DNA from: Saccharomonospora marina XMU15
GTDB lineage: Bacteria > Actinomycetota > Actinomycetes > Mycobacteriales > Pseudonocardiaceae
DNA length: 64,000 nt
Direction of reading: 5' to 3'
Assembly (NCBI RefSeq): GCF_000244955.1
Contig: NZ_CM001439.1
Span: 4,433,234 to 4,497,233, forward strand
Shown here: one piece after another, positions 19,448 through 29,876 of the stretch
Numbering within the stretch: the stretch's first letter is position 1
Layout: every line of letters starts with the position of its first letter
Made by a program: the position numbers and the translations under genes
The notes under the pieces: generated by a model
Seen by the model: only the letters and a program-made list of their open reading frames with translations
Told to the model about the DNA's origin: nothing
Database searches by the model: none

Positions 19448-19540
19448 ATGCAGTTCGTCGCCATGCACGCGACCTACGGTGGAGACCTCATCTCCGGCGC
19501 GCTGGCACAGCTGGCACAGCTACTCGGCTGGCTGGTCTGA
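19448..19540 (+). CDS. Possible 30-residue hydrophobic peptide
   Basis: The ATG at 19448 has AAGGAG (19436-19441) six bases upstream and a TGA at 19538. The product begins MQFVAMHATYGGDLISG and ends with a hydrophobic, repeat-like ALAQLAQLLGWLV. It is flanked by its own promoter-like TTGACA box and a strong hairpin terminator, so the unit looks like a self-contained small gene. The peptide could be a membrane-active or regulatory peptide, or the region could act as a small RNA that happens to contain an ORF. I do not recognise a family. Confidence 0.45.
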   Translation: MQFVAMHATYGGDLISGALAQLAQLLGWLV

Positions 19541-19561
19541 CAGACCGACAAGGCCGAACCA

Positions 19562-19599
19562 GGGTGGGGCCGCCACGGTGGCGCGGAGCGGCCCCACCC
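19562..19599 (+). terminator. Strong hairpin terminator after the short ORF
   Basis: GGGTGGGGCCGC (19562-19573) pairs with GCGGCCCCACCC (19588-19599), a perfect 12-bp stem starting 21 bases after the short ORF's stop. Confidence 0.65.
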
Positions 19600-19665
19600 G
19601 CCGCCACACGAATATGAAGAACATTCATAGCCGAGTCGCTGCCATGCGTACTAGGCTGCAACCCC

Positions 19666-21039
19666 ATGGGCGACGTTGCGCAGCGGCTGGCCGAGATCGT
19701 CGGCGCGAACCAGGTCCTGACCGGCGAGGACATCCCTGACCACTACGCGAGCGACGAGGCGCTGGTCGGCGAGGTGAACCGGCCCGCATACGTCGCCAAA
19801 CCCGCCACCTCGGCAGAGGTCGCGCGACTGCTCGGTGTGGCTACCGAGCACGGCGTCCCGGTTACCGCACGCGGCTCGGGCAGCGGCCTCTCGGCCGCCG
19901 CAAGGCCCCGCCCCGACGGCCTGCTGATCTCCTTCGAGCGGATGAACGCGATACTCGAGATCGACACGGTCAACCACGTCGCGGTGGTACAGCCCGGCGT
20001 CACGCTGTCCGAACTGGACGAGAAGACCGCGGAGGTCGGGCTCGGCTACACCGTCTACCCCGGCGAGATGAGCGCCAGCGTCGGCGGGAACGTGGGCACC
20101 AACGCGGGCGGAATGCGAGCCGTCAAGTACGGCGTGACCCGCCACAACGTGCTCGGGCTCGAGGCTGTGTTGCCCACCGGCCAGATCATCCGCACCGGCG
20201 GGAAGCCGGTGAAGACCTCCACCGGCTACGACCTGACGCAGCTCATCATCGGCTCCGAGGGCACACTCGCGCTCGCCACGGAGATCACCGTCAAGCTGCA
20301 CCCCAGACTGCGGCACGGCGCCACGGTGCTCGCGCCGTTCACCGACCTCGACACCGTCGTGCGAGCCGTGCCCACGATCCTGGCGGCAGGGCTGGAACCG
20401 CACATCCTCGAATACATCGACGCGCTCACCATGGCCGCCATCACCTACACCACCGGGTTGTCGCTCGGTGTCCCCGACGACGTTCGCGAGGCATCGCAGG
20501 CCTACCTGGTGGTGGCGATGGAGAACCGCGAACCCGACCGGCTCGAAGGCGACGTCGCGAACCTCGGCGAACTGCTCGGCGAGCTGGGCGCCTCGGACGT
20601 GTACGTGCTCGACGGCGGCTCGGCCCGCAAGCTCATCGAAGCGCGGGAGAAGGCGTTCTGGACCGCGAAGGCCGCCGGCGCCGACGAGGTGATCGACGTC
20701 GTGGTGCCCCGCTCGGCGATGCCGGAGTTCCTGGCCAGGTCACGCGAGATCGCCGCGAAGACCGAGTCGGGGGTGGCCGGATGTGGGCACGCGGGCGACG
20801 GCAACGTCCACCTCGGGGTCTTCCAGAAGGACCCGGAGAAGCGGGCGAGCCTGCTGCACGACATCTTCGCCGTCGGCATGGAACTCGGTGGCGCGATCTC
20901 GGGTGAGCACGGGATCGGCCGCGCGAAGAAGGAGCACTTCCTCCAGCTGGAGGACCCGGCCAAGATCGAGCTGATGTCGCGGATCAAGCACGCCTTCGAC
21001 CCCGCTGGAATCCTCAACCCCGGCGTGCTCTTCGACTAG
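19666..21039 (+). CDS. FAD-linked oxidase, GlcD/D-2-hydroxyacid dehydrogenase type
   Basis: A 457-residue flavoprotein with an FAD_binding_4 domain (VTARGSGSGLSAAARP, then YPGEMSASVGGNVGTNAGG, then TSTGYDLTQLIIGSEG) and a FAD-oxidase C domain (VAGCGHAGDGNVH and ISGEHGIGRAKK, which supply active-site His residues). Such enzymes oxidise glycolate, D-lactate or other D-2-hydroxy acids to 2-oxo acids. No Shine-Dalgarno is visible. A TAGGCT -10-like box (19652-19657) lies about eight bases upstream of the ATG, so the transcript may be leaderless. The ThDP enzyme follows 22 bases downstream, suggesting a 2-hydroxy acid to 2-oxo acid to aldehyde sequence. Confidence 0.88.
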   Translation: MGDVAQRLAEIVGANQVLTGEDIPDHYASDEALVGEVNRPAYVAKPATSAEVARLLGVATEHGVPVTARGSGSGLSAAARPRPDGLLISFERMNAILEIDTVNHVAVVQPGVTLSELDEKTAEVGLGYTVYPGEMSASVGGNVGTNAGGMRAVKYGVTRHNVLGLEAVLPTGQIIRTGGKPVKTSTGYDLTQLIIGSEGTLALATEITVKLHPRLRHGATVLAPFTDLDTVVRAVPTILAAGLEPHILEYIDALTMAAITYTTGLSLGVPDDVREASQAYLVVAMENREPDRLEGDVANLGELLGELGASDVYVLDGGSARKLIEAREKAFWTAKAAGADEVIDVVVPRSAMPEFLARSREIAAKTESGVAGCGHAGDGNVHLGVFQKDPEKRASLLHDIFAVGMELGGAISGEHGIGRAKKEHFLQLEDPAKIELMSRIKHAFDPAGILNPGVLFD

Positions 21040-21061
21040 GCAGAGCGAGAAAGAGGAGAAC

Positions 21062-22615
21062 ATGAACGGCGCGCAGGCCCTGATCCGCACGCTCGTCGAC
21101 TCGGGCGTCGAGGTGTGCTTCTCCAACCCCGGTACTTCGGAGATGCATTTCGTCGCCGCGCTGGACACCGTGCCACAGATGCGTGGCGTGCTAGGGCTGG
21201 CCGAGGGCGCTGTCACCGGCGCGGCCGACGGCTACGCCCGCATCGCGGGCAAGCCCGCGGCCACCCTGCTGCACCTCGGTCCCGGGCTCGGCAACGGGCT
21301 GGCGAACCTGCACAACGCCCGCAGGGCGCACACCCCGATCGTCAACGTCGTCGGCGACCACGCGACCTACCACAAGGCCTACGACGCGCCGCTGGAATCC
21401 GACATCGAGGCCGTGGCGGGTTCGCTGACAGGCTGGGTCCGCCGCTGCTCCAGCACCGCGGACGTGGGCGCGGACGCCGCCGCCGCGGTTGCCGCGTCGC
21501 AGGACGCCCCCGGGCAGGTGGCGACGCTGATCCTGCCCGCCGACGTGTCCTGGAGCGACGGCGGGCGGCCCTGCGCCCCGGTGCCGCCGCGCCGCGCCAA
21601 ACCCGTAGCCGACACCACGGTGAAGGCGGTCGCCGAACTGCTGCGCACGGGCGAGCCGGTCGCGTTGCTGATCGGCGGTGCCGCGTGCCGTGAGCGGGGG
21701 CTGCGGGCCACGAGCCGCATCGCGGCGGCCACCGGCGCCAAGCCGTTCGTCGAGACATTCCCGGCCAGGCTCGAACGCGGAGCGGGTGTGCCCGTCGTGG
21801 AACGGCTCGGCTACCTGGCCGAACAGGTAGCGCACCAACTTGACGGCAGCAGGCACGTCGTGGTGGCAGGTGCTCGCCCGCCGGTGTCGTTCTTCGCCTA
21901 CCCCGGCAAGGCGAGCGACCTCGTCCCTGAGGGAGCGCAGGTGCACACGCTCGCGGGTGTGGAAGAGGACGTGGTGGCCGCGCTGGAGGAGCTGGCCGAC
22001 CTGGTGGCACCTGGCACGGAGCCGGTGGTGTCGCAGGCACAGCGGCCCGAGTTGCCCACGGGAGCGCTGACCCCGCAGAACTGGGTCCAGGTGATCGGCG
22101 CCTCGCTGCCGGACGGTGCGATCATCTCGGACGAGGCCAACACCTCCGGGCTGCTGCTGCCCGGTGCGACGGTGGGGGCACCTCGGCACGACGTGCTTAC
22201 GCTGACCGGCGGGGCGATCGGGCAGGGAATCCCGGTGGCAGTCGGTGCGGCGATCGCGGCGCCGGATCGTCCGGTGGTCAACCTGGAATCCGACGGCAGC
22301 GCTCTCTACACCATCTCGGCGCTGTGGACGCAGGCGAGGGAGAACCTGAACGTCACCACGGTGCTGCTGAACAACCGCGCATACGCGATCCTGCGAATGG
22401 AGTTGCAGCGGGTGGGCGCGGAGGGCTGGGGGCCGAAGGCCAACGAACTGCTCGACCTGTCCGGGCCCGACCTCGACTTCGTCAAGATCGCCGAGGGGCT
22501 GGGGGTCCCCGCTTCGAGGGCGGCCACCGCCGAGGAGTTGGCACAGCAGTTCGCGAGGGCGGTCGCCGAACCGGGACCACACCTCATCGAGGCGATGGTG
22601 CCGCCGCTGCTGTGA
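21062..22615 (+). CDS. ThDP-dependent decarboxylase/acetolactate synthase large subunit-like
   Basis: A 517-residue three-domain ThDP enzyme. The catalytic Glu48 is in GLAEGAVTGAADGYARIAG, the N-terminus has FSNPGTSEMHFVAAL, and the cofactor-binding block ESDGSALYTISALWTQA has SDG in place of the usual GDG before the metal-binding Asn region (VLLNNRAYAI). It resembles the benzoylformate-decarboxylase/acetolactate-synthase-like group that includes MdlC, and the full catalytic set looks intact. Being coupled to a 2-hydroxyacid-oxidising flavoprotein, it may decarboxylate the resulting 2-oxo acid (inference). The ribosome binding site GAGGAG lies just upstream. Confidence 0.87.
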   Translation: MNGAQALIRTLVDSGVEVCFSNPGTSEMHFVAALDTVPQMRGVLGLAEGAVTGAADGYARIAGKPAATLLHLGPGLGNGLANLHNARRAHTPIVNVVGDHATYHKAYDAPLESDIEAVAGSLTGWVRRCSSTADVGADAAAAVAASQDAPGQVATLILPADVSWSDGGRPCAPVPPRRAKPVADTTVKAVAELLRTGEPVALLIGGAACRERGLRATSRIAAATGAKPFVETFPARLERGAGVPVVERLGYLAEQVAHQLDGSRHVVVAGARPPVSFFAYPGKASDLVPEGAQVHTLAGVEEDVVAALEELADLVAPGTEPVVSQAQRPELPTGALTPQNWVQVIGASLPDGAIISDEANTSGLLLPGATVGAPRHDVLTLTGGAIGQGIPVAVGAAIAAPDRPVVNLESDGSALYTISALWTQARENLNVTTVLLNNRAYAILRMELQRVGAEGWGPKANELLDLSGPDLDFVKIAEGLGVPASRAATAEELAQQFARAVAEPGPHLIEAMVPPLL

Positions 22616-22727
22616 AGCCGAGTCCGGAAATTCACAGGCTCTTCTTGGAGTTGCCGGTGGCGCCCGCGCGTTGAAGTGGGTGAGGGCCGGTCATCGGGGG
22701 TCGGCCCGGTGAACGAGGAGGCGGCCC

Positions 22728-23450
22728 ATGCCGACCACCCACCCGCGACCGACCGACCACACCACGTCGGAAGCCGCGAGCGACAAGGGCCCGCGCGCTG
22801 TCAACGCCGACGCACTCGCCACCCGCACCGACACCGACACCGGAAGGACAGCCTTCGCGGTGGCCGACGGCATCGGCGACCACCTGCTCGCGGCCAGGGC
22901 CGCACGACTGGTCGCCAGGACCGCGGCGACCAGCGCCGTACGGCTGGGCGCGGTGCAGGGCCTGCTCCGTGCCCAGCGGGAACTGATCTCACAGTTCGAG
23001 CAGGCCCATGCGGACGCCGTACTCGTGGTCGCGGTCTACCCGCCCGCGGACGGCGACGAGGAGGTCGGCGAGATCGCGTGGGTGGGCGACTGCCGCGCCT
23101 ACCGGTGGAACGGCCGCGTGCTGCACCAGGTGACCACCGACCACACCCTGGCCGAGTTCTGGCGCTCGCAGGGACGGCGACCAACCGCCCGGATGGAGCA
23201 CATCGTCACCGGTTCCGCCCGCACGGCAGGCGAGAACGACATCGGCCACGCCCGGATCGGCGCGGGCCCCGGCAGGCTGCTGTTGTCCAGCGACGGCGTG
23301 CACAAGAGCCTGGAGCTGACCGCGATCAAGGACCTGCTCGCGGGGGCCGCCTCGCCTGCCGATGCGGCCCGGTCGCTGGTCGGCGCCGCCCGCGAGCACG
23401 GCAGTACCGACAACGCGACGGCGCTGGTGGTGGACCGGCTGCTCGGCTGA
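22728..23450 (+). CDS. PP2C-type protein phosphatase-like protein
   Basis: A 240-residue PPM/PP2C fold protein. Metal-binding motifs are recognisable: VADGIGDHLLA near residue 45, SSDGVHKSL, and the C-terminal GSTDNATALVV. The N-terminal RNEDA-type block appears as AVNADALATRT. It could dephosphorylate Ser/Thr proteins in the cytoplasm; there is no membrane segment. ATG 22728 has AGGAGG (22716-22721) six bases upstream. It is a stand-alone gene, convergent with fadB, and its partner kinase is not in the window. Confidence 0.85.
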   Translation: MPTTHPRPTDHTTSEAASDKGPRAVNADALATRTDTDTGRTAFAVADGIGDHLLAARAARLVARTAATSAVRLGAVQGLLRAQRELISQFEQAHADAVLVVAVYPPADGDEEVGEIAWVGDCRAYRWNGRVLHQVTTDHTLAEFWRSQGRRPTARMEHIVTGSARTAGENDIGHARIGAGPGRLLLSSDGVHKSLELTAIKDLLAGAASPADAARSLVGAAREHGSTDNATALVVDRLLG

Positions 23451-23649
23451 GGACTGCCGCTCACCGAACACACGGTGGCCGACGAGGAACGGCTGATGAG
23501 GAAAAGGGCGCGGGATCACCGCGCCCTGCCATCCGGCGGCCGCACCGTGGACCGGGTTGTCGTCCACCGAACGTCACCGCCGAAGTACCGACGACACTAA
23601 CGTGAAGATCATTTCACTGACTGCGCCATTCGGACGTACTTCGAGCAAC

Positions 23650-23712
23650 GGCGACCGGCCTGCCGGTCGCCTGCCGGAGCGGCCCGCCCCCGACACGAGT
23701 CGAGGGCGGGCC
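23650..23712. terminator. Double hairpin between convergent genes
   Basis: Two stacked perfect hairpins lie here: GGCGACCGGC/GCCGGTCGCC (23650-23659, 23662-23671) and GGCCCGCCC/GGGCGGGCC (23681-23689, 23704-23712). They sit between the PP2C gene on the plus strand and fadB on the minus strand and probably terminate both. Confidence 0.65.
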
Positions 23713-23727
23713 GTCCCCCACATCCGG

Positions 23728-25899
23728 TTACTCGAAGATCTCGCCCTTCTCCGCCTTGTCCACCAGTGACTGCGGGGGCAGGAAGTGATCGCCGTAGCGC
23801 TCGGCGAGCTGCCTGGCACGTGCGACGAAGCCCTTCAGCCCACCTTCGTACTGGTTCATGTACTGCACGACACCACCGGTCCACGCCGGGAAGCCGATCC
23901 CGAAGATGGAACCGATGTTGGCGTCCTGTACCGAGTTCAGCACGCCCTCGTCGAAGCACTTGACGGTTTCCAGCGCCTCGGCGAAGAGCATCCGCTCCTT
24001 CAGGTCCTCAAACGGCACGGTCTTGCTGCCGCTGTTGAAGGCCTCACGCAACCCCGGCCAGATACCGACCCGCTTGCCGTCGGCGTCGTAGTCGTAGAAG
24101 CCGGCGCCGCTTGAACGGCCCTTGCGGTCGTACTCGTCGATCATGCGGTCGATGACCGCCTCGGACGGGTGCGCCTTCCAGGTGCCGCCCTCCGCCTCGA
24201 CCGCCGCGCGGGTCTCCTGGCGGATCTTGCGCGGCAGCGTCAGCGTCAGCTCGTCCATCAACTGCAACGGTGGGGCCGGGTAGCCCGCCTGCGAACCGGC
24301 CTGCTCGATGCTCGCGGGCTCCACGCCCTCGCCGACCGCGGCCACGGCCTCGTTGATGAAGGTGCCGATCACCCGGCTGGTGAAGAAGCCGCGGCTGTCG
24401 TTGACGACGATCGGCGTCTTCTTGATCTGCAGCGTGTAGTCGAACACCTTGGCCAGGGTGGCGTCGGAGGTCTTCTCACCGCGGATGATCTCCACCAGCG
24501 GCATCTTGTCCACCGGCGAGAAGAAGTGGATGCCGATGAAGTCCTCCTGCCGCTGCACGCCCTCGGCGAGCCCGGTGATCGGGAGGGTGGAGGTGTTGGA
24601 CCCCAGCACCGCGTCGGGGTTGACCACGCCCTCGATCTCGGAGAAGACCTTGTGCTTGAGCTCGGTGCTCTCGAAGACCGCCTCGATCACGAAGTCGACG
24701 CCCTTGAAGTCGGCTGGGTCGGCCGTCGGCTTGATGCGCGCCAGCAGCTCGTCGGACTTCTCCTTGGTGGTCTTGCCGCGCTTGAGCGCCTTCTCCTCGA
24801 GCTTGACGGCGTAGCCCTTGCCCTTCTCGGCGTTCTCCTGCGAGACGTCCTTGAGCACGACCTCGATGCCCGCCTTGGCGGACACGTACGCGATGGCGGC
24901 GCCCATCATGCCCGCACCGAGCACACCGACCTTGCGGGCCTGGAACTTCTCGTAGCCGTCCGGCCGCGACCCACCCGAGTTGATGTGCTGCAGGTCGAAG
25001 AAGAACGCCTTGGTCATGTTCTTGGCGACCTGCCCGGCCACCAGGCTCACGAAGTAGCGGGTCTCGATGAGCGAGGCGGTGTCCACGTCCACCTGTGCGC
25101 CCTCGACGGCCGCCGCGAGGATCGCCCTCGGTGCGGGCATCGGCGCGCCCTTGAGCTGCTTGCGAAGGTTCGCGGGGAACGCGGGCAGGTTGGCCGCGAA
25201 GCTCGGGTTCGAGGGCGAACCGCCGGGGATCTTGTAGCCCTTGGCGTCCCACGGCTGCACCGAGGCCTCGGGGTTGGCCTTCAACCACTCCTTGGCCTTC
25301 GGCAGCAGCTCGTCCACGCTGCCGACCAGCTCGTGCACGAGGCCGATCTCCTGCGCCTTGGCCGGCTTGTGCCGCTGACCCTGCACCAGCACGTTCAGCA
25401 CGGCGTTCTGGATGCCGAGCAGCCGCACGGTGCGCACGATGCCACCACCGCCGGGCAGCAGACCGAGCGTCACCTCGGGCAGGCCGATCTGGCTGCCCTT
25501 GACGTCGGCGGCGATGCGGTGGTGGCACGCGAGCGCGAGCTCAAGCCCGCCGCCGAGCGCGGCGCCGTTGATGGCGGCGACCACCGGCTTGCCGAAGGTC
25601 TCCAACCGGCGCAGGTTGGCCTTCATCTCGTTGGTGCTGCGGGTGATTTCCTCGGCGTGCTCGGGTCCGGCCTTGATCAGGTCGTTGAGGTCACCGCCCG
25701 CGAAGAAGGTCTTCTTCGCCGACGTCAGCACCACACCGCTGATCGAGTCCCGCTCCGCCTCGAGGCGGTCCACGGTCGCTGCCAGCGACTCGCGGAAGTC
25801 GGTGTTCATCGTGTTCGCCGACTGCTTGGGGTCGTCGAGCGTGAGCACGACGATGCCGTCGGAGTCCTGCTCCCAGCGGATGGTCTTGGATTCAGTCAT
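23728..25899 (-). CDS. fadB: Fatty acid oxidation complex alpha subunit (enoyl-CoA hydratase/3-hydroxyacyl-CoA dehydrogenase)
   Basis: A 723-residue trifunctional-type protein. The N-terminal crotonase domain has [19 protein letters not shown] and [15 protein letters not shown], including the Glu residues that hydrate enoyl-CoA. It is followed by an NAD-binding domain ([19 protein letters not shown], about residue 330) and a 3HCDH C-terminal domain ([14 protein letters not shown]). It performs the two middle steps of beta-oxidation. The start of the thiolase gene lies upstream on the same strand, with only about 15 bases between the thiolase stop and this ATG, giving a fadA-fadB operon. Confidence 0.93.
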   Translation of the reverse strand: MTESKTIRWEQDSDGIVVLTLDDPKQSANTMNTDFRESLAATVDRLEAERDSISGVVLTSAKKTFFAGGDLNDLIKAGPEHAEEITRSTNEMKANLRRLETFGKPVVAAINGAALGGGLELALACHHRIAADVKGSQIGLPEVTLGLLPGGGGIVRTVRLLGIQNAVLNVLVQGQRHKPAKAQEIGLVHELVGSVDELLPKAKEWLKANPEASVQPWDAKGYKIPGGSPSNPSFAANLPAFPANLRKQLKGAPMPAPRAILAAAVEGAQVDVDTASLIETRYFVSLVAGQVAKNMTKAFFFDLQHINSGGSRPDGYEKFQARKVGVLGAGMMGAAIAYVSAKAGIEVVLKDVSQENAEKGKGYAVKLEEKALKRGKTTKEKSDELLARIKPTADPADFKGVDFVIEAVFESTELKHKVFSEIEGVVNPDAVLGSNTSTLPITGLAEGVQRQEDFIGIHFFSPVDKMPLVEIIRGEKTSDATLAKVFDYTLQIKKTPIVVNDSRGFFTSRVIGTFINEAVAAVGEGVEPASIEQAGSQAGYPAPPLQLMDELTLTLPRKIRQETRAAVEAEGGTWKAHPSEAVIDRMIDEYDRKGRSSGAGFYDYDADGKRVGIWPGLREAFNSGSKTVPFEDLKERMLFAEALETVKCFDEGVLNSVQDANIGSIFGIGFPAWTGGVVQYMNQYEGGLKGFVARARQLAERYGDHFLPPQSLVDKAEKGEIFE

Positions 25900-25914
25900 C
25901 GTGTTCTACGTCCC

Positions 25915-27126
<1,212 letters not shown>

Positions 27127-27177
27127 ACCCACGGTCCTTCCTGGCGCACGTTGGCTGTCGTGGTGCTAATCGCTACT

Positions 27178-27208
27178 AACATAGTCCCGCTTTGTGCGAG
27201 GGTGTCAA
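27178..27208 (-). promoter_or_regulatory. Candidate fadA promoter
   Basis: On the minus strand, TTGACA (27208-27203) and TATGTT (27183-27178) are 19 bases apart. The spacer is somewhat long. The region between fadA and the TetR gene also contains TTAG-type direct repeats (GTTAGTAGCGATTAG on the minus strand) that could serve as a regulator site. Confidence 0.4.
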
Positions 27209-27212
27209 CGGG

Positions 27213-27240
27213 TTGTCGCCCGGACAACAGACGCTAGAGT
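27213..27240 (+). promoter_or_regulatory. Candidate promoter of the two-domain TetR gene
   Basis: TTGTCG (27213-27218) and TAGAGT (27235-27240) are spaced by 16 bases. The start point would fall almost at the ATG (27251), giving a leaderless or near-leaderless mRNA. It is back to back with the fadA promoter. Confidence 0.45.
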
Positions 27241-27250
27241 TGACTCACGT

Positions 27251-28450
27251 ATGGACGAGAAGGCCCGCAAGACCAAGCGCCCCCGCGACCGCAGGCAGCA
27301 GATAGCCGCCGTCGCCTCCGAGTTGTTCCGTGCGCGCGGCTACCACGGTGTCGGCATCAACGACATCGCCGCCGCCGCCGGAGTCACCGGGCCGGCGCTG
27401 TACCGGCACTTCGCCGACAAGCAGGCCATCCTCGCCCACGTGCTGCTGACCGGATTCCAGGAGATGGAAGCCGCCACCGACGCCGCGCTCGCCACCGCCG
27501 AGTTGCCGACGCCGCAGCAGGTGCACACCCTGCTGGAGCGGCTGGCGACGAGTTCGGTGGAGCGGCGCGAGGTCGCCGCGCTGTGGCGCTGGGAGGGCCG
27601 CCACCTCGATGCCGACAGCCAGCACCTCATCCGCACCCGATCCGCCGCGATGCTCACCACCTGGGCGAAGGTGCTGATGCGGCTGCGCCCGGAGCTCGAT
27701 CCCGACGAAGCGGAGCTGCTGTGCTGGGCCGGTCTTTCGGTGTTCGGCAGCGTCTCGGTCCACCACACCAGCATCGCGCGCAAACGCTTCACCCGACTGC
27801 TGGTGGACATCGCGCTGCGGGTCTTCCACGCCCGCCTGCCGAAGGCGCGAGAGCCTGCCGAGCCGAGCCAGCCACCACTCGCGCTCGGCGCGCCGTCCCG
27901 CAGGGAGCAGTTGCTCACCGAGGCCGCCGAGTTGTTCCGCAGGCACGGCTTCTCGTCGGTGAGCATGGAGGACATCGGCAAGGCCGCGGGGATCGCGGGG
28001 CCGAGCGTGTACCGGCACTTCCCCAGCAAGGCGAGCCTGCTCGGCGCGATAGGGCGCAGGGCGGCCGACCGGCTCTCGCTGGCCGCGGAGCACGCACTCC
28101 GCACCAGCGGTCCCCCCGACGAGCGCGAGGCCCTGCGCAGGCTGGCTCGCTCCTACGTGCGCACCCTGACCGGCCCGCCGGAGTTGCTGGTTTCGTTCTC
28201 GGTGGACCGGGTGCACATCGAGGAGCGGGATCGCTGCGAACTGCTGCGCATCCAGCGCGACTACGTGGCGCGATGGGTGCACCTGCTGGAGGCGGTGCAC
28301 CCAGAACTCGACACTCGCCAGGCCAAGATCACGGTGCACGCGGCGCTGACCATCGCCAACGACCTCACCAGGACCCGGCGGGTCAACTCGCGCCCGAACC
28401 TCACCGCGGAACTGGTGGCACTGCTGGAGGCTGTGCTGGACATCACGTAA
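27251..28450 (+). CDS. Tandem TetR-type transcriptional regulator (two TetR units in one chain)
   Basis: A 399-residue protein with two complete TetR modules. The first HTH (residues about 15-60) has AAVASELFRARGYHGVGIND and PALYRHFADKQAIL. The second (about 220-270) has TEAAELFRRHGFSSVSMEDI and PSVYRHFPSKASLLGAI. Each is followed by its own helical ligand domain. TetR proteins normally act as dimers of one-HTH chains, so this chain could bind DNA as an intramolecular pseudo-dimer. Its position between fadAB and the fadE24/fadE23-like genes points to control of fatty acid oxidation by an acyl-CoA ligand (inference). Confidence 0.87.
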   Translation: MDEKARKTKRPRDRRQQIAAVASELFRARGYHGVGINDIAAAAGVTGPALYRHFADKQAILAHVLLTGFQEMEAATDAALATAELPTPQQVHTLLERLATSSVERREVAALWRWEGRHLDADSQHLIRTRSAAMLTTWAKVLMRLRPELDPDEAELLCWAGLSVFGSVSVHHTSIARKRFTRLLVDIALRVFHARLPKAREPAEPSQPPLALGAPSRREQLLTEAAELFRRHGFSSVSMEDIGKAAGIAGPSVYRHFPSKASLLGAIGRRAADRLSLAAEHALRTSGPPDEREALRRLARSYVRTLTGPPELLVSFSVDRVHIEERDRCELLRIQRDYVARWVHLLEAVHPELDTRQAKITVHAALTIANDLTRTRRVNSRPNLTAELVALLEAVLDIT

Positions 28451-28500
28451 CCACAACGCCCCCTGGTGGCGCGGCAGCCGCGACGCGAGTTAACCTACTG

Positions 28501-28516
28501 ACGAGTAGGTACTCGT
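28501..28516. promoter_or_regulatory. Palindromic operator upstream of the fadE24-like gene
   Basis: ACGAGTA and TACTCGT flank GG to form a perfect 16-bp palindrome, 12 bases before the GTG at 28529. It overlaps a second inverted repeat just upstream (CCTACT, four bases, AGTAGG). TetR-type regulators bind sites of this kind, and the tandem TetR encoded just upstream is the nearest candidate. Confidence 0.55.
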
Positions 28517-28528
28517 GAAGGGATTGCC

Positions 28529-29860
28529 GTGGCCCAACAGACGTCCCACCACAAGCGCGACGCCATGGGGTTCGGCCTTGCTGTGCTGAACCGCCTCGCC
28601 GGAAGCAAAGCGCTGGAGCGCGCGGGGCTGATCGAGCCCGTCCGCGGTGTCGTGGCCGCGGCCACGCGCAACGGGTTCCGCGCGGCGGGAGCCGCTCGGC
28701 GCACGTTCAAGGCGACCACGCGGCTCGGCAAACCGGCAAGGCCCGCCGCCGCGCCCGAGGCCGACCTGTTCGACCTCACCCCGACCGACGAGCAGCAACT
28801 GATCGTGGAAACGGTGACGGAGTTCGCCGCCGAGCAGTTGCGCCCGGCCGCGGCGCAGGCCGACGACTCCCTCACCCCTCCCGACGGACTGCTGGGCAGG
28901 GCCGCCGAACTGGGCGTGACGATGCTCGGCATCCCCGAAGAACTCGGCGGCGTAGGCACGGAGCGGTCGGTGGTCACCGGCGCGCTGGTCGCCGAGGCGC
29001 TGGCGCACGGTGATCTGGGACTGGCCGTCGCCGTACTGGCGCCTTCCGCGGTCAGCACCGCACTCGTGCAGTGGGGCGACGCCGAACAGCAGGCCACCTA
29101 CCTGCCCGCGTTCGTCGGCGACAACGTCCCGGTTGCGGCGCTGGCGTTGCAGGAACGGGTCGCGTTGTTCGACCCGTTCCGCCCGAGGGCATCCGCGAGG
29201 CGCACCCCGGGCGGCTACCGGCTCGACGGCGTGAAGTCGCTGGTGCCCCGAGCCGCGCAGGCGGAGTTGTTCATCGTCTCGGCCGACCTGGAGGGGCGCG
29301 GGCCCGCACTGTTCATCGTGGAGGCGGCCAGTGCCGGGGTTTCCGTGGAGGCCGAACCGGCGATGGGGCTGCGCGGCGCGGCGACCGGCAGGTTGGTGCT
29401 GGACAAGGTCTCGCTGCCCGCGACCGCTCTGCTCGACGGTGGCAGGCCGCAGACCTTCACCGAGGTCGTCCGGCTGTCCCGGCTGGGGTGGGCCGCGCTG
29501 GCCTGCGGCACCGGCAAGGCCGTCCTCGACTACGTCATTCCCTACGTCAACGAGCGGCAGGCGTTCGGCGAGCCGGTCAGCCACCGGCAAGGCGTCGCCT
29601 TCCAGGTCGCCGACATCGGCATCGAACTCGAAGGCATGCGGCTGGTGATGCTGCGAGCCGCCTCCCGAGCCGAGCAGGGCAAGCCCTACGCACGCGAGGC
29701 GGCGCTGGCACGCAAGCTCGCCACCGACAAGGGCATGGCCATCGGCAGCGCGGGCGTGCAGTTGCTCGGCGGGCACGGGTTCGTCAAGGAACATCCCGTG
29801 GAGCGCTGGTACCGCGACCTGCGGGCGATCGGCGTGCTCGAAGGTGTCGTCCTGCTCTGA
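28529..29860 (+). CDS. fadE24: Acyl-CoA dehydrogenase, FadE24-like
   Basis: A 443-residue acyl-CoA dehydrogenase with an extra N-terminal segment of about 75 residues (GFGLAVLNRLAGSKALERAG) that I associate with mycobacterial FadE24. The core follows from FDLTPTDEQQLIVETVTEF. The C-terminus has QLLGGHGFVKEHPVERWYRD and ends GVLEGVVLL, close to the usual catalytic-Glu position. It oxidises an acyl-CoA to enoyl-CoA with FAD. GTG 28529 is preceded by GAAGGGA. It is followed after 16 bases by a second dehydrogenase, matching the fadE24-fadE23 pair of mycobacteria. The two probably form a heteromeric enzyme (inference). Confidence 0.87.
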   Translation: MAQQTSHHKRDAMGFGLAVLNRLAGSKALERAGLIEPVRGVVAAATRNGFRAAGAARRTFKATTRLGKPARPAAAPEADLFDLTPTDEQQLIVETVTEFAAEQLRPAAAQADDSLTPPDGLLGRAAELGVTMLGIPEELGGVGTERSVVTGALVAEALAHGDLGLAVAVLAPSAVSTALVQWGDAEQQATYLPAFVGDNVPVAALALQERVALFDPFRPRASARRTPGGYRLDGVKSLVPRAAQAELFIVSADLEGRGPALFIVEAASAGVSVEAEPAMGLRGAATGRLVLDKVSLPATALLDGGRPQTFTEVVRLSRLGWAALACGTGKAVLDYVIPYVNERQAFGEPVSHRQGVAFQVADIGIELEGMRLVMLRAASRAEQGKPYAREAALARKLATDKGMAIGSAGVQLLGGHGFVKEHPVERWYRDLRAIGVLEGVVLL

Positions 29861-29876
29861 CCGGCGAAGGGTAATC

